Shown piece by piece: positions 24,807-32,784 of a DNA stretch of 33,616 nt. The translations under genes and the position numbers were made by a program. The stretch's first letter is position 1. The number at the start of each line of letters is the position of its first letter. Source of the stretch: Beijerinckiaceae bacterium (GTDB taxonomy: Bacteria; Pseudomonadota; Alphaproteobacteria; Rhizobiales; Beijerinckiaceae); assembly GCA_006514895.1 (NCBI GenBank), contig VDMG01000153.1:1-33616 (forward strand), read 5' to 3'. The notes under the pieces are model-generated. The model was given only the letters and a program-made list of their open reading frames with translations. It had not been told where the DNA came from and ran no database searches.

Positions 24807-26512
24807 ATGACGTTGGACGCCGATCTCTCGCGCCGCGATCTAATTGCCGCGGCAGCAACTTTGGTCGCCGCCGTCCCGGCGCAGAGTGTGTTGGCAGACG
24901 AGCAAGCCGCGCCATTGGCGAAGGGCAATGCTGGCCCAAAGATCGTTAAGGGAGCCGTCTTCGAATCCAGGTCTGGCACGCGGGAGCGACAGGCCGGCGA
25001 TCCAGGCATCGGGGGTGTCCTCGTTTCGAATGGCCGCGAGGTTGTTCGCACCGACGCAGACGGACGCTACAGCCTGCCGATTGAGGATGGAATGGCGGTT
25101 TTTGTCATCAAGCCGAGTGATTATGCGGTGCCGCTCGACGAGGAAACACGGCTGCCGCGTTTCTCCTACATCCATCAGCCTGAGGGCACTCCAGCTGACC
25201 TCGACCTCCTCTATCCTGGTCTCGCGCCCCGCTGCCCGAATCCGTCGATTTCGCGCTGATCAGGGCAAAAAAGCCAAGGCGCTTTGATGCCGTGCTCTTT
25301 ACCGATCCCCAGCCCGAGAGCCACGCCGAGATCGATTTCATTCGCGATGATGTTGTGGGCGGTCTCACTGGCATCGAGGCTGCCTTCGGGATCACCGCGG
25401 GAGACATCATGTTCGATGATCTTTCGCTCTATGGGCGCTACAACCGGATTATAGGCCAGATCGGCCTTCCCTGGTGGAATATCGGCGGCAACCATGATCT
25501 GAACTTCGAGTCGCCCAGCGCCCGCTACTGCCGCGAGACCTATAAGCGCGTGTTTGGTTCCAATTATTATGCCTTTGAATATGGCGATGCGCTTTTTTTA
25601 ATGCTCGATAATGTTGATTACCAAGGCGCCGATCCTACGAAGCCGCGCCGCGCGGGCAAATACAGAGGTTTTTTTGGCGAGCGCCAGCTTGGCTTTGTCG
25701 CGAACGTCCTCAGAGAGACTGAAAGCACGCGCCTCGTCGCCGCCTTCATGCACATTCCCTTACGGAACTATCTCGACCCGGACGATCCTTCGACAAATGT
25801 TGCCGACAGGGCCAAATTCCTGGCGCTCCTCGAACGCCGCAAAGCAGTAAGCTTTTCCGGGCACACCCACACGACGGAACATCACTATTTCGGCGCGACC
25901 GAAGGTTTTTTGGATTCCACGCCGCATCATCATCATGTGTTGACAGCAGTTTCGGGCTCGTGGTGGAGCGGACCGCTCGACCGGCGCGGCATAGCATCAG
26001 CGGACAGCCGCGACGGCACCCCGCACGGCTTCCATATCCTCTCGATCGATCACGGCGGCTACACGACTAATTTTATTCCGGCCAACGAACCAAACGGGCG
26101 CCAAATGCGGATCAGCCTCGACGCGAAGTTTCATTTCGGGACGGACGTATTTCGCGATTTCCGGACAGGACAGTTGCGGGGCTCGCCGCTCGGCAAAGAC
26201 CAGCTGGCCTCGGTTACGCTTGTCGTCGATGTCTTCGACGGCGGACCAAAAACCACGGTCGCATATAAGATCGGCGAGAATGCCCCGATACCGATGAAGC
26301 GGGAAACGCGCCCCGATCCCTTTGTGCAAGAAGTCTTTGCGCGCAATCGCGAGACCATAAAACCCTGGGTCAAGGCGGAGCCCTCGTCGCATATTTGGGT
26401 CGCGCGCCGCCCCCTTTCGTTGGAATTAGGCGCTCACGCGATCGATGTCCATGTTGTCGATGAATATGGCCGCGACCATCATGACAGTCTGATCCTGGAA
26501 GTCACGGGTTGA
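24807..26512 (+). pseudogene. Exported calcineurin-like phosphoesterase with one frameshift
   Basis: Two track ORFs (24807-25259 and 25292-26512) make one protein. The start has GAGGAAAG upstream and a Tat-like signal (SRRDLIAAAATLVAAVPAQSVLA). After a small beta domain (GGVLVSNGREVVRTDADGRY) the metallophosphoesterase motifs follow: LFTDPQPES, GDIMFDDLSLYGRY, GGNHDLNFE, FMHIPLRNY, and SGHTHTTEHHYFG. A C-terminal domain typical of the family reaches the end. The frame changes near 25226-25230 in a cccc run; adding one base restores PLPESVDFALIRAKKP and a 568-residue protein. A single homopolymer indel could be a sequencing error, so the gene may be functional. It interrupts trpE-trpG on the opposite strand, suggesting insertion. 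Confidence 0.82.
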
Positions 26513-26530
26513 TCCGGTGTCTTCCTTGCT

Positions 26531-28048
26531 CTACTGCCCGCGCTTGGCCCGGGCCGCGAAGCGGACCGCTTCCTCGGCGGCTCGGAACTGGGCTTGCGCC
26601 TTGTTGACGCATTCCAGCTGTTCGGCGGCGGGGCTCGAATCATAGACGATCCCGGCGCCGGCTTGCACATGCATCATGGCATCCTTGACGATCGCGGTGC
26701 GCAGGACAATGCAGGTGTCCATCTCCCCCGCGGCGCCGAAATAGCCGATGCAGCCGCCATAAATGCCGCGTTTGTCGGTTTCGAGTTCGTCGATGATTTC
26801 CATCGCCCGCACCTTTGGCGCGCCGGAGACGGTGCCGGCCGGAAACCCGGCGCACAGCGCATTGATGACATCATGCTTGGCGTCGAGCTTGGCCTCGACA
26901 TTCGAGACGATGTGCATGACATGGCTGTAGCGCTCGATCGCGAATTTTTCCGTCACCTCGACGGAACCCATTTGTGCGACGCGCCCGGCATCATTGCGCC
27001 CGAGATCGAGCAGCATCAAATGCTCGGCGCATTCTTTTTGGTCCGCCAAAAGCTCCACTGCTAGGCGCTCGTCCTCGGCCTTGGTCTTGCCGCGCCTGCG
27101 TGTTCCCGCGATCGGCCGGATGGTGACTTTTCCGTCCCGCGCGCGCACCAGAATTTCCGGGCTCGAACAGACGATCTGGAACGATCCGAAATCAAGATAA
27201 CAAAGGAACGGCGCCGGATTGATCCTCCGGAGCGCCCGGTAAAGGGAAAAAGCGGGCAGCGCGAAGGGCGCCGAAAACCTTTGCGAGAGGACAACCTGAA
27301 AAATGTCACCCGCGCGGATATAATCCTTGGCGCGCTCGACCATCTCGAAAAAGCGCTCTTGCGGCGTGTTCGAGCGGGGCGGACTTATGGTCGAAGCCGG
27401 ATCGCCGGCATAGGGCACCTGCAGCGGACCTTCGAGAGTGGCGATCGTGGTCTCGATTCGTTCCAGCGCCCGGTCATGGGCGGCGCGAAATCCCGTATCG
27501 CGGTCCGGGCGCAACGGCGTGACGATGAAAATTTCGTCCCTGACCGCATCGAAAACAACCATCACGGTCGGGCGCAGCATGATCGCGTCGGGCACGCCGA
27601 TCGGATCCGGCTTCGCCTCGGCCAGACGTTCCATTTGGCGGACCATGTCGTAGCCGAGATAGCCGAAGACCCCGGCAGCCATCGGGGGAAGATCGCCGGC
27701 GGCGGCAATCCGCGATTCGGTAATTAGCTCGCGCAACGCCGCGAGAGGGGGGCTGGTGCAAGGCGAAAAATCATCGGGACCGGCAAGGGCGCGGCGGCTG
27801 ATCTCTGCCTTATCGCCAAAGACCCGCCAGACGATATCCGGATCGAGGCCAATCATCGAGTAGCGGCCTCGCGCGGCGCCGCCCTCAACCGATTCAAGCA
27901 AAAAGATTCGCCCCGCCCGGCCGGTTGACAATTTCAAAAAGGCCGAAACAGGCGTTTCAAGATCGCCGGCGAGCCGGGCGGAGACGAGGCAGGCTTGCCC
28001 CGCCTCAAAGCTTCGCGCGCAGGCCTCAGGCGACGGCTCGAAGAACAT
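26531..28048 (-). CDS. trpE: Anthranilate synthase component I
   Basis: 505 residues. It makes anthranilate from chorismate with ammonia from TrpG. The N-terminal tryptophan feedback element is present in IFLLESVEGGAARGRYSMIG (LLES). The chorismate-binding domain includes FFEMVERAKDYIRAGDIFQVVLSQRF, IAGTRRRGKT, LLDLGRNDAGRVA, HIVSNVEAKL, FPAGTVSGAPKVRAMEII and AGAGIVYDSSP. It begins 12 bases after the ppiD stop, so cotranscription from the ppiD promoter is likely and no separate leader or attenuator fits in that space. Its stop faces the end of the convergent phosphoesterase gene across an 18-base gap. Confidence 0.96.
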   Translation of the reverse strand: MFFEPSPEACARSFEAGQACLVSARLAGDLETPVSAFLKLSTGRAGRIFLLESVEGGAARGRYSMIGLDPDIVWRVFGDKAEISRRALAGPDDFSPCTSPPLAALRELITESRIAAAGDLPPMAAGVFGYLGYDMVRQMERLAEAKPDPIGVPDAIMLRPTVMVVFDAVRDEIFIVTPLRPDRDTGFRAAHDRALERIETTIATLEGPLQVPYAGDPASTISPPRSNTPQERFFEMVERAKDYIRAGDIFQVVLSQRFSAPFALPAFSLYRALRRINPAPFLCYLDFGSFQIVCSSPEILVRARDGKVTIRPIAGTRRRGKTKAEDERLAVELLADQKECAEHLMLLDLGRNDAGRVAQMGSVEVTEKFAIERYSHVMHIVSNVEAKLDAKHDVINALCAGFPAGTVSGAPKVRAMEIIDELETDKRGIYGGCIGYFGAAGEMDTCIVLRTAIVKDAMMHVQAGAGIVYDSSPAAEQLECVNKAQAQFRAAEEAVRFAARAKRGQ

Positions 28049-28060
28049 CGACCCCCGCGC

Positions 28061-29977
28061 TCAAAACTCGTCCGGAGAGACGCCCGTCGCGGCGGCGAAT
28101 GCCTTTGCGTTCAGTTTCACGCCTAGATTACTTTCAAGCTTCGCGAGATATTGCGCAATTATATCCTCGTTGAACCCGGCTTTGACGTCGCCGATAATGT
28201 TGGTGATCTCGGGTGCGTTTGGATCGAAGGGAGGGACCGTGGAATCGACGACCTGGAACAAGATCCGGCCGCCGTCTTCGCTTTCCACGGAGCCCGCGCG
28301 ATGCACCGGGACGTTGAATATCTGGGTGACGACATTGAGAGCGAGGCCGCTCGAGCCGCCGCGCCTCACATCGCTGGCATGCTTTATCTCAAGCTTGCCT
28401 TCCGCCGCGGCAATAGCTGCAAGGCTTTCGCCGGCGTTGAGCTTCTTCCTGAGTTCCGCCGTCTTCGCCAACAAGATTTTCCCTGCCTGGTCGTCGCGCC
28501 AGGCCTTCTCGACGTCCGATTTTGCTTCGTCGAATGTTTTGTCGCGCGCTTTATCTATCTTGGTGACCTCAAACCATTGATAGCCGCCGCCTTTCACCCT
28601 TAATGTGTCGTTGTCGACGCCGATGTCGGAGGCGAATGCAGCTTTCATCAGGGCCGTGGCATCGGCCAAATCCTTAGCGGGCACGCCTTGCGGATCATTG
28701 CCCATTGCATCGATCGCGGCGATGACCCGCGGTTCGAGGCCGACGCTCTTCGCGGCCTCCGTGAGCGATTTTCCGGACGTGCGCTGATCCTCGATCGCGT
28801 CATGAAGGCGATCAATTTCCTTTTGCGCACGCTGCAAGGCGATCTCGCGCTTGAGCTCGCCGGCGACTTCGGAATAAGGCTTGACGGTCGAAGAAATGAT
28901 CTTGCCGGTCCGCACGATGACCGTGCCGAATTGCGCCTTTACCGGCGCGCTGACTTCGCCCTCCTTGAGCGAAAACGCGGCATCGGCGACGCTCTCGTCA
29001 ATGAGCGCGCCGCGTGTCACCGTACCGAGGCTCGCATCCTTCGGGGTCAGTTTTTTTTCCTTTAAAAGATCGTCGAATGTCTTTCCCGCGTTGAGTTCTG
29101 CCCGGGCCGCATTAGCTTCCGCCTCGCTCGAATAGAGAATCTGCTCGACCGCGCGCTTTTCCGGCGCGCCGAAACGCTCATTCTTGACCTCCTCATAGCG
29201 GTTTCGCGCGTCGGCGTCGGAGACGTCATCCGGCTTGGCGATCGAGGCAGGCGTAACCGTTAAGGTAACGAGGCTGCGATATTCGGGGATGCCATAAAGC
29301 GCCAGGTTCTCTTGGAAGAAATTCATCAGCTCTTCTTGCGAAGGGGCAGGCAGCGAGCCTGCGGCTGCGTTAGGAATCAGGGTATAGTCGACACTGCGGG
29401 CTTCCCTTTGATAGCGGTGCATGGCCTCTAGCAAGGCCTTCGGCAATTGCAGGCCGCTGGTCAGCGAATCGACAATTTCAATGCGCATTTGGACGCCGCG
29501 CTGCTGCCGCACATAGCTCTTTTCGGTAAAACCTTCGTCGCGCAGAAAGGCTTCGAAGCTTTGGCGGTCGAACTGGCCGGTCATGCCCTTGAAATTGTCG
29601 TCGCTGACGATCGCTTTTCCGATGGCCTCGTCGCTTACGGCTAGGCCCAGCCTGCGCGCCTGGTCATCGAGAGCGGCCTCACCGACGAGACGGGAAAGTA
29701 CCTGCCGGTCAAGCCCATTTTGGTGCGCCTCGTCATTGGTGATGTTGCGGCGTTCCATCCGCTGCTGGCGCTGCAATTCGGTCTGGTAGGCATTGCGAAA
29801 TGTATCGGCGCCGATCTCGATTCCGCCGACCCGCGCGAGATTATTCGATCCGAAGCCGCGAAAAACATCGCCGATACTCCAGAAGATCCCGAAACTGATA
29901 ATGATCAGAACCATCAGGGTTGCCATGACGACGCGGCCGAGCCAGCCTTGTGCCGAGTCACGCATTGATTGGAGCAT
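28061..29977 (-). CDS. ppiD: Peptidyl-prolyl isomerase of the PpiD/SurA type
   Basis: 638 residues, a normal PpiD length. It is a periplasmic folding chaperone anchored in the inner membrane. One N-terminal membrane helix is visible (VVMATLMVLIIISFGIFW, about 17-34), followed by a SurA-like chaperone domain (GGIEIGADTFRNAYQTELQRQ through QLPKALLEAMHRYQREAR). The parvulin-like PpiC domain is around 265-365 (VEQILYSSEAEANAARAELNAGKTFDDLL; GEVSAPVKAQFGTVIVRTGKI). The gene is divergent from tpiA and 12 bases upstream of trpE, an arrangement often seen in Hyphomicrobiales. The second Met (residue 5) is an alternative start; neither has a strong ribosome site. Confidence 0.9.
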   Translation of the reverse strand: MLQSMRDSAQGWLGRVVMATLMVLIIISFGIFWSIGDVFRGFGSNNLARVGGIEIGADTFRNAYQTELQRQQRMERRNITNDEAHQNGLDRQVLSRLVGEAALDDQARRLGLAVSDEAIGKAIVSDDNFKGMTGQFDRQSFEAFLRDEGFTEKSYVRQQRGVQMRIEIVDSLTSGLQLPKALLEAMHRYQREARSVDYTLIPNAAAGSLPAPSQEELMNFFQENLALYGIPEYRSLVTLTVTPASIAKPDDVSDADARNRYEEVKNERFGAPEKRAVEQILYSSEAEANAARAELNAGKTFDDLLKEKKLTPKDASLGTVTRGALIDESVADAAFSLKEGEVSAPVKAQFGTVIVRTGKIISSTVKPYSEVAGELKREIALQRAQKEIDRLHDAIEDQRTSGKSLTEAAKSVGLEPRVIAAIDAMGNDPQGVPAKDLADATALMKAAFASDIGVDNDTLRVKGGGYQWFEVTKIDKARDKTFDEAKSDVEKAWRDDQAGKILLAKTAELRKKLNAGESLAAIAAAEGKLEIKHASDVRRGGSSGLALNVVTQIFNVPVHRAGSVESEDGGRILFQVVDSTVPPFDPNAPEITNIIGDVKAGFNEDIIAQYLAKLESNLGVKLNAKAFAAATGVSPDEF

Positions 29978-30118
29978 AGAAGGGAACTCTTTAGGGGTTT
30001 TCGGAGGGGTTTAAGGGTTTCCGGAGGCGCCGGGTTTTCAAAACCGGCCGCGGACTATAAGAAGATCGCGTCCTTCATGCAACGCGGCTCCGGCGCGAAA
30101 TAAAGGGAAACTTTCCGC
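29978..30118. promoter_or_regulatory. Divergent promoter region between ppiD and tpiA
   Basis: A 141-base region holding both promoters. It contains a near-perfect direct repeat (GGGTTTTCGGAGG and GGGTTTCCGGAGG) and a small palindrome GGTTTTCAAAACC (30033-30045). A possible -10 for tpiA, TATAAG (30056-30061), is the only promoter-like hexamer noted and has no good -35. Functions are not determined. Confidence 0.35.
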
Positions 30119-30877
30119 ATGACCCAGAGGCCACGCCCCCTCGTCGCGGGGAACTGGAAAATGAACGGTCTGCGCGACAGCCTCGGCGAAGTCTCCTCGA
30201 TATGCGCGGCGGTGGCTAGAGACGGCGCAGGAACGGCGGAAATTGTGATTTGTCCTCCGGCCACCCTGCTCATGGCCGCGGCGGCAATTAGCGAAGGATC
30301 TCCTGTCGCGCTTGGCGGCCAGGACTGTCATAACGAGCCGAGCGGCCCCTATACCGGCGATATTTCAGCCGAAATGCTGAGGGATGCGGGCGCCGCCTAT
30401 GTGATTGTCGGCCATTCCGAGCGGCGGTCGGGTTATAATGAGGGCAACGCTAGCGTCCACGAAAAAGCCGCCGCCGCCTTCCGGGCTGGGTTGACGGCAA
30501 TCGTCTGTGTCGGCGAGACGAAAGCCGAGCGGGAAGCGGGCGACGCCTTGACGGTGGTCGGCTCGCAATTGGCGGGGTCGATCCCGAAGATATCATCGGC
30601 GGAAAGCATCGTCATCGCCTATGAGCCGGTTTGGGCAATCGGCAGCGGTCTCACGCCGGCCCCGCAAGATATCGCGGACATGCATGGTTTCATCCGCGGC
30701 CGGGCGAACCAGCATTTGCCTGGCCAAGGTGCACAGCTGCGGATTCTCTATGGCGGCTCGGTCAAGCCTACCAATGCCGCGCAACTGCTAGGGATCAAAG
30801 ATGTCGATGGCGCACTTGTCGGCGGCGCCTCATTGAGCAGCGCCGAATTCATGGCAATCGCGAGAATCTACCGGTGA
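30119..30877 (+). CDS. tpiA: Triose-phosphate isomerase
   Basis: 252 residues, the usual length. It interconverts dihydroxyacetone phosphate and glyceraldehyde 3-phosphate in the cytoplasm, and would receive the GlpD product. The catalytic Lys is in VAGNWKMNG, the His in YVIVGHSERR and the Glu in IAYEPVWAIGSG, with the phosphate loop in LYGGSVKPTNA and DGALVGGASL. AAGGGA lies upstream, at longer than usual spacing. In many relatives secG and pyrG follow tpiA; here the next gene is a convergent 68-residue unknown whose end overlaps tpiA by 10 bases, so the usual neighbourhood is broken. Confidence 0.96.
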   Translation: MTQRPRPLVAGNWKMNGLRDSLGEVSSICAAVARDGAGTAEIVICPPATLLMAAAAISEGSPVALGGQDCHNEPSGPYTGDISAEMLRDAGAAYVIVGHSERRSGYNEGNASVHEKAAAAFRAGLTAIVCVGETKAEREAGDALTVVGSQLAGSIPKISSAESIVIAYEPVWAIGSGLTPAPQDIADMHGFIRGRANQHLPGQGAQLRILYGGSVKPTNAAQLLGIKDVDGALVGGASLSSAEFMAIARIYR

Positions 30878-31074
30878 AGCGCCAGGTTCGTGCAGCGATC
30901 TAGTTCGGCATTATAGTATTCTAAGGCCTGTTCTAAATTTCCTGACTGCCAAACTTCAGGTGTTCTTTTTGTTGAAACAGAATAGACTTTTGCCACAATG
31001 GTTTGTCCACTTTCATGGATAACTTGATCAAGGACAACACCGGCTTCCATGAGAAGGATACGTGTTTTGGACAT
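30868..31074 (-). CDS. Small protein of unknown function
   Basis: 68 residues from the ATG at 31074, where AAGGAAAAC gives a good ribosome site; the track ORF extends upstream without support. The sequence (MSKTRILLMEAGVVLDQVIHE; EVWQSGNLEQALEYYNAELDR) looks soluble, mixed beta then helical, and is not recognised. Its 3' end overlaps the end of tpiA by 10 bases tail to tail. The DNA is more AT-rich than tpiA, suggesting it arrived with the neighbouring mobile segment. The spaced start and normal amino acid composition favour a real gene. Confidence 0.6.
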   Translation of the reverse strand: MSKTRILLMEAGVVLDQVIHESGQTIVAKVYSVSTKRTPEVWQSGNLEQALEYYNAELDRCTNLALHR

Positions 31075-31219
31075 GACGGTTTTCCTTACATCATTATTCC
31101 TCCATTGTTGCTGATTCGCGAACGGTAGACATGGCCAAATTGCCGTTTTCCACATGATCCGGTGTGGAATTTGAATCGAACTTGCCACCGTCTGGAAAAC
31201 AATTTTTTGAACGTCATGC

Positions 31220-32074
31220 TCAAACCAGCGGCAGTGGTGCGCGCCGCGCTTTAGGCTTTTTATTCGCCAGCCGAGCCGCCGCAGCAGACATCGCCTTGCT
31301 CTCTAAGATGCTTTCCGGCTCGGCGCCGCCGCTCGCGAGATCGGCAATCCGATGCCGGAGCGATTCGGCCGAGCTTGTGGCAATGTCTGGATTATCTATG
31401 TCGAATTTTTTGGCGAGACCCTGAGTCTGTTTTTCGTCCAGGCCGCCGAGAACAAGCGTGAAGCTTGGCGCTTTCCAGAAGATATTGACGAAGCCTTTAA
31501 TCCAAAGACTGAAACAAAATCAGGGATCGTGGGAACGATGATGAGATCGCTCGCCCGGACGGGCCGTTTCGCTCAGCGGCGAAATTCCCGGCGGACAGTC
31601 AAAGATCACATAATCATAGGTCTTACCGAGCGGCAGGAATTCCTGCTCGAACAGTTTCCACGTCTGGCCTTCGATGGCCTTCATGTTGAAATGCTGATCA
31701 GTGAGATGATAGATAATCTCGCGCTCAACCACTCGCAGGTGTGGCCCGCACGGCAGAAGCGAAATCTTGAGTTGGTTTCCGGCATGCGTCGTGCCACCCA
31801 CGGCGTTGCGAATCTTCGGAGCGAGTTTAGTCGTTTCATGGTTCAGCAGGCGATCTTCCAGGAACGCCTCGACAGTGCGGTCGTCGGTGATCATCTCCGC
31901 TAGGAGATTTTCCCCCGCGAGGCACACCGACGCGCTCGCTTGTGGATCGAGATCGACGACGAGAATGGAAGCGCTTGGATCGTCGGCCGCCAACGCCTCG
32001 GCGAGGCTGACAACTGTCGTCGTCTTGCCGACGCCTCCCTTCATGTTGGCGATCGCGATTAGCTTGCCGGCCAT
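31220..32074 (-). pseudogene. ParA/Soj-type partition ATPase with two frameshifts
   Basis: The first 160 or so residues are open (track ORF 31520-32074). They carry the deviant Walker A motif KGGVGKTT (12-19), Walker B ILVVDLDPQ, and YDYVIFDCPPGISPL, as in ParA-like ATPases without an N-terminal DNA-binding domain. After SETA the frame is lost: an extra base in the ggg run at 31561-31563, then a missing base near 31496-31498. Reading across both gives SDLIIVPTIPDFVSVFGLKGF and a plausible C-terminus to a stop at 31220, 284 residues in all. The ATG overlaps the stop of the upstream gene (TAATG), so they formed an operon. No ParB is adjacent. Sequencing error is possible, since both lesions are single bases. 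Confidence 0.8.
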
Positions 32075-32496
32075 TACAAGTGTCCATTAACGGCGCGGGC
32101 AAGAATGCTTTTCTGCTCATCCGAAAGACGCGTTTCCAAAAATCCTTCGATGGTCATCGTCAGCGTCGGTTTCCGGACCGGATCAGCGAGAATTTCGCAA
32201 CCCTTCTTGGTCGAAGGGTCACGCATGCGGATTAAGCCGATCCCGTGCCCGGCGCAATGGTCCTCGATCTCGGCGAGCCGCGCTTCTGATTTCGATCTTT
32301 CTGGCAGATGCCACACCAGATGGCCGAAATGGGTGAGCCAAGGCTTCGTGAATCGAGAGCACCGAGCATCCTTTTCGGTCTTCAACTCGAAACTATGCAC
32401 ATCGACTTGCGCGCCGGGCATGAATTTGAATCGCATGGCGCTGACCAAGATGAAATCGGGGCGTGCCCAAAGCCCCTTCGCGGAGGTATCTTGCAC
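32074..32496 (-). CDS. Unknown protein with a PD-ExK-like motif, possibly 5'-truncated
   Basis: 140 residues from a GTG at 32496; the frame is open back to the HicB stop at 32554, but no better start exists, so the N-terminus may be lost. The sequence includes WARPDFILVSAMR, then after about 20 residues VHSFELKTEK. This Asp...GluXLys pattern followed by a helix (SKSEARLAEIEDHCAGHGIGLIRM) resembles the PD-(D/E)XK nuclease fold. I do not recognise a named family and the nuclease reading is inference. Its stop overlaps the ParA start by one base, so the two were cotranscribed and perhaps work together. Confidence 0.55.
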   Translation of the reverse strand: MQDTSAKGLWARPDFILVSAMRFKFMPGAQVDVHSFELKTEKDARCSRFTKPWLTHFGHLVWHLPERSKSEARLAEIEDHCAGHGIGLIRMRDPSTKKGCEILADPVRKPTLTMTIEGFLETRLSDEQKSILARAVNGHL

Positions 32497-32553
32497 GATA
32501 ACAATACCGTCGGACGGAAGATTAACAGCATGTTGAAAAATCCGGTCGTTGGC

Positions 32554-32784
32554 TCAGATCTCTACTGTAATCAGGGTGCCATTGGGAATTTCGACATCCA
32601 CAGGAACCGGTGCTCCCTGGGCTAAGATCTGCTCGAGATTTATAAATAGGACGGAATGGATGTGGGCCAGGGCTTCTTCCCGCGTTTGACCTCCGGTTGA
32701 GGCTTCATAGCTTTCGAAGGCGGGGCAGTAGGCGCGCCATTGATGGGCCTCACGTTCTACAACGACGTGAAACGTATAGGTCAT
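32554..32784 (-). CDS. HicB-like antitoxin family protein, no HicA partner
   Basis: 76 residues. MTYTFHVVVEREAHQWRAYCPAFESYEASTGGQTREEALAHI matches the HicB/UPF0150 fold (partial RNase-H-like beta sheet and helix). HicB antitoxins usually neutralise a HicA mRNA interferase encoded next to them. No HicA-like ORF (about 60 residues with a dsRNA-binding fold) is visible on either side, so this is an orphan or a member of the non-toxin-linked HicB-like group. Its ATG overlaps the stop of the IS5-like transposase gene (ATGA), and it is followed by the truncated PD-ExK-like ORF. Confidence 0.75.
   Translation of the reverse strand: MTYTFHVVVEREAHQWRAYCPAFESYEASTGGQTREEALAHIHSVLFINLEQILAQGAPVPVDVEIPNGTLITVEI

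Noticed and set aside
31164-31903. Plus-strand ORFs 31164-31424 and 31352-31903 as genes
   Set aside because: Minus-strand reading across two single-base indels gives a continuous ParA C-terminus, so these are antisense shadows.
32554-32784. Complete HicAB toxin-antitoxin system
   Set aside because: Only the HicB-like part is present; no HicA-sized ORF with the expected pattern adjoins it.
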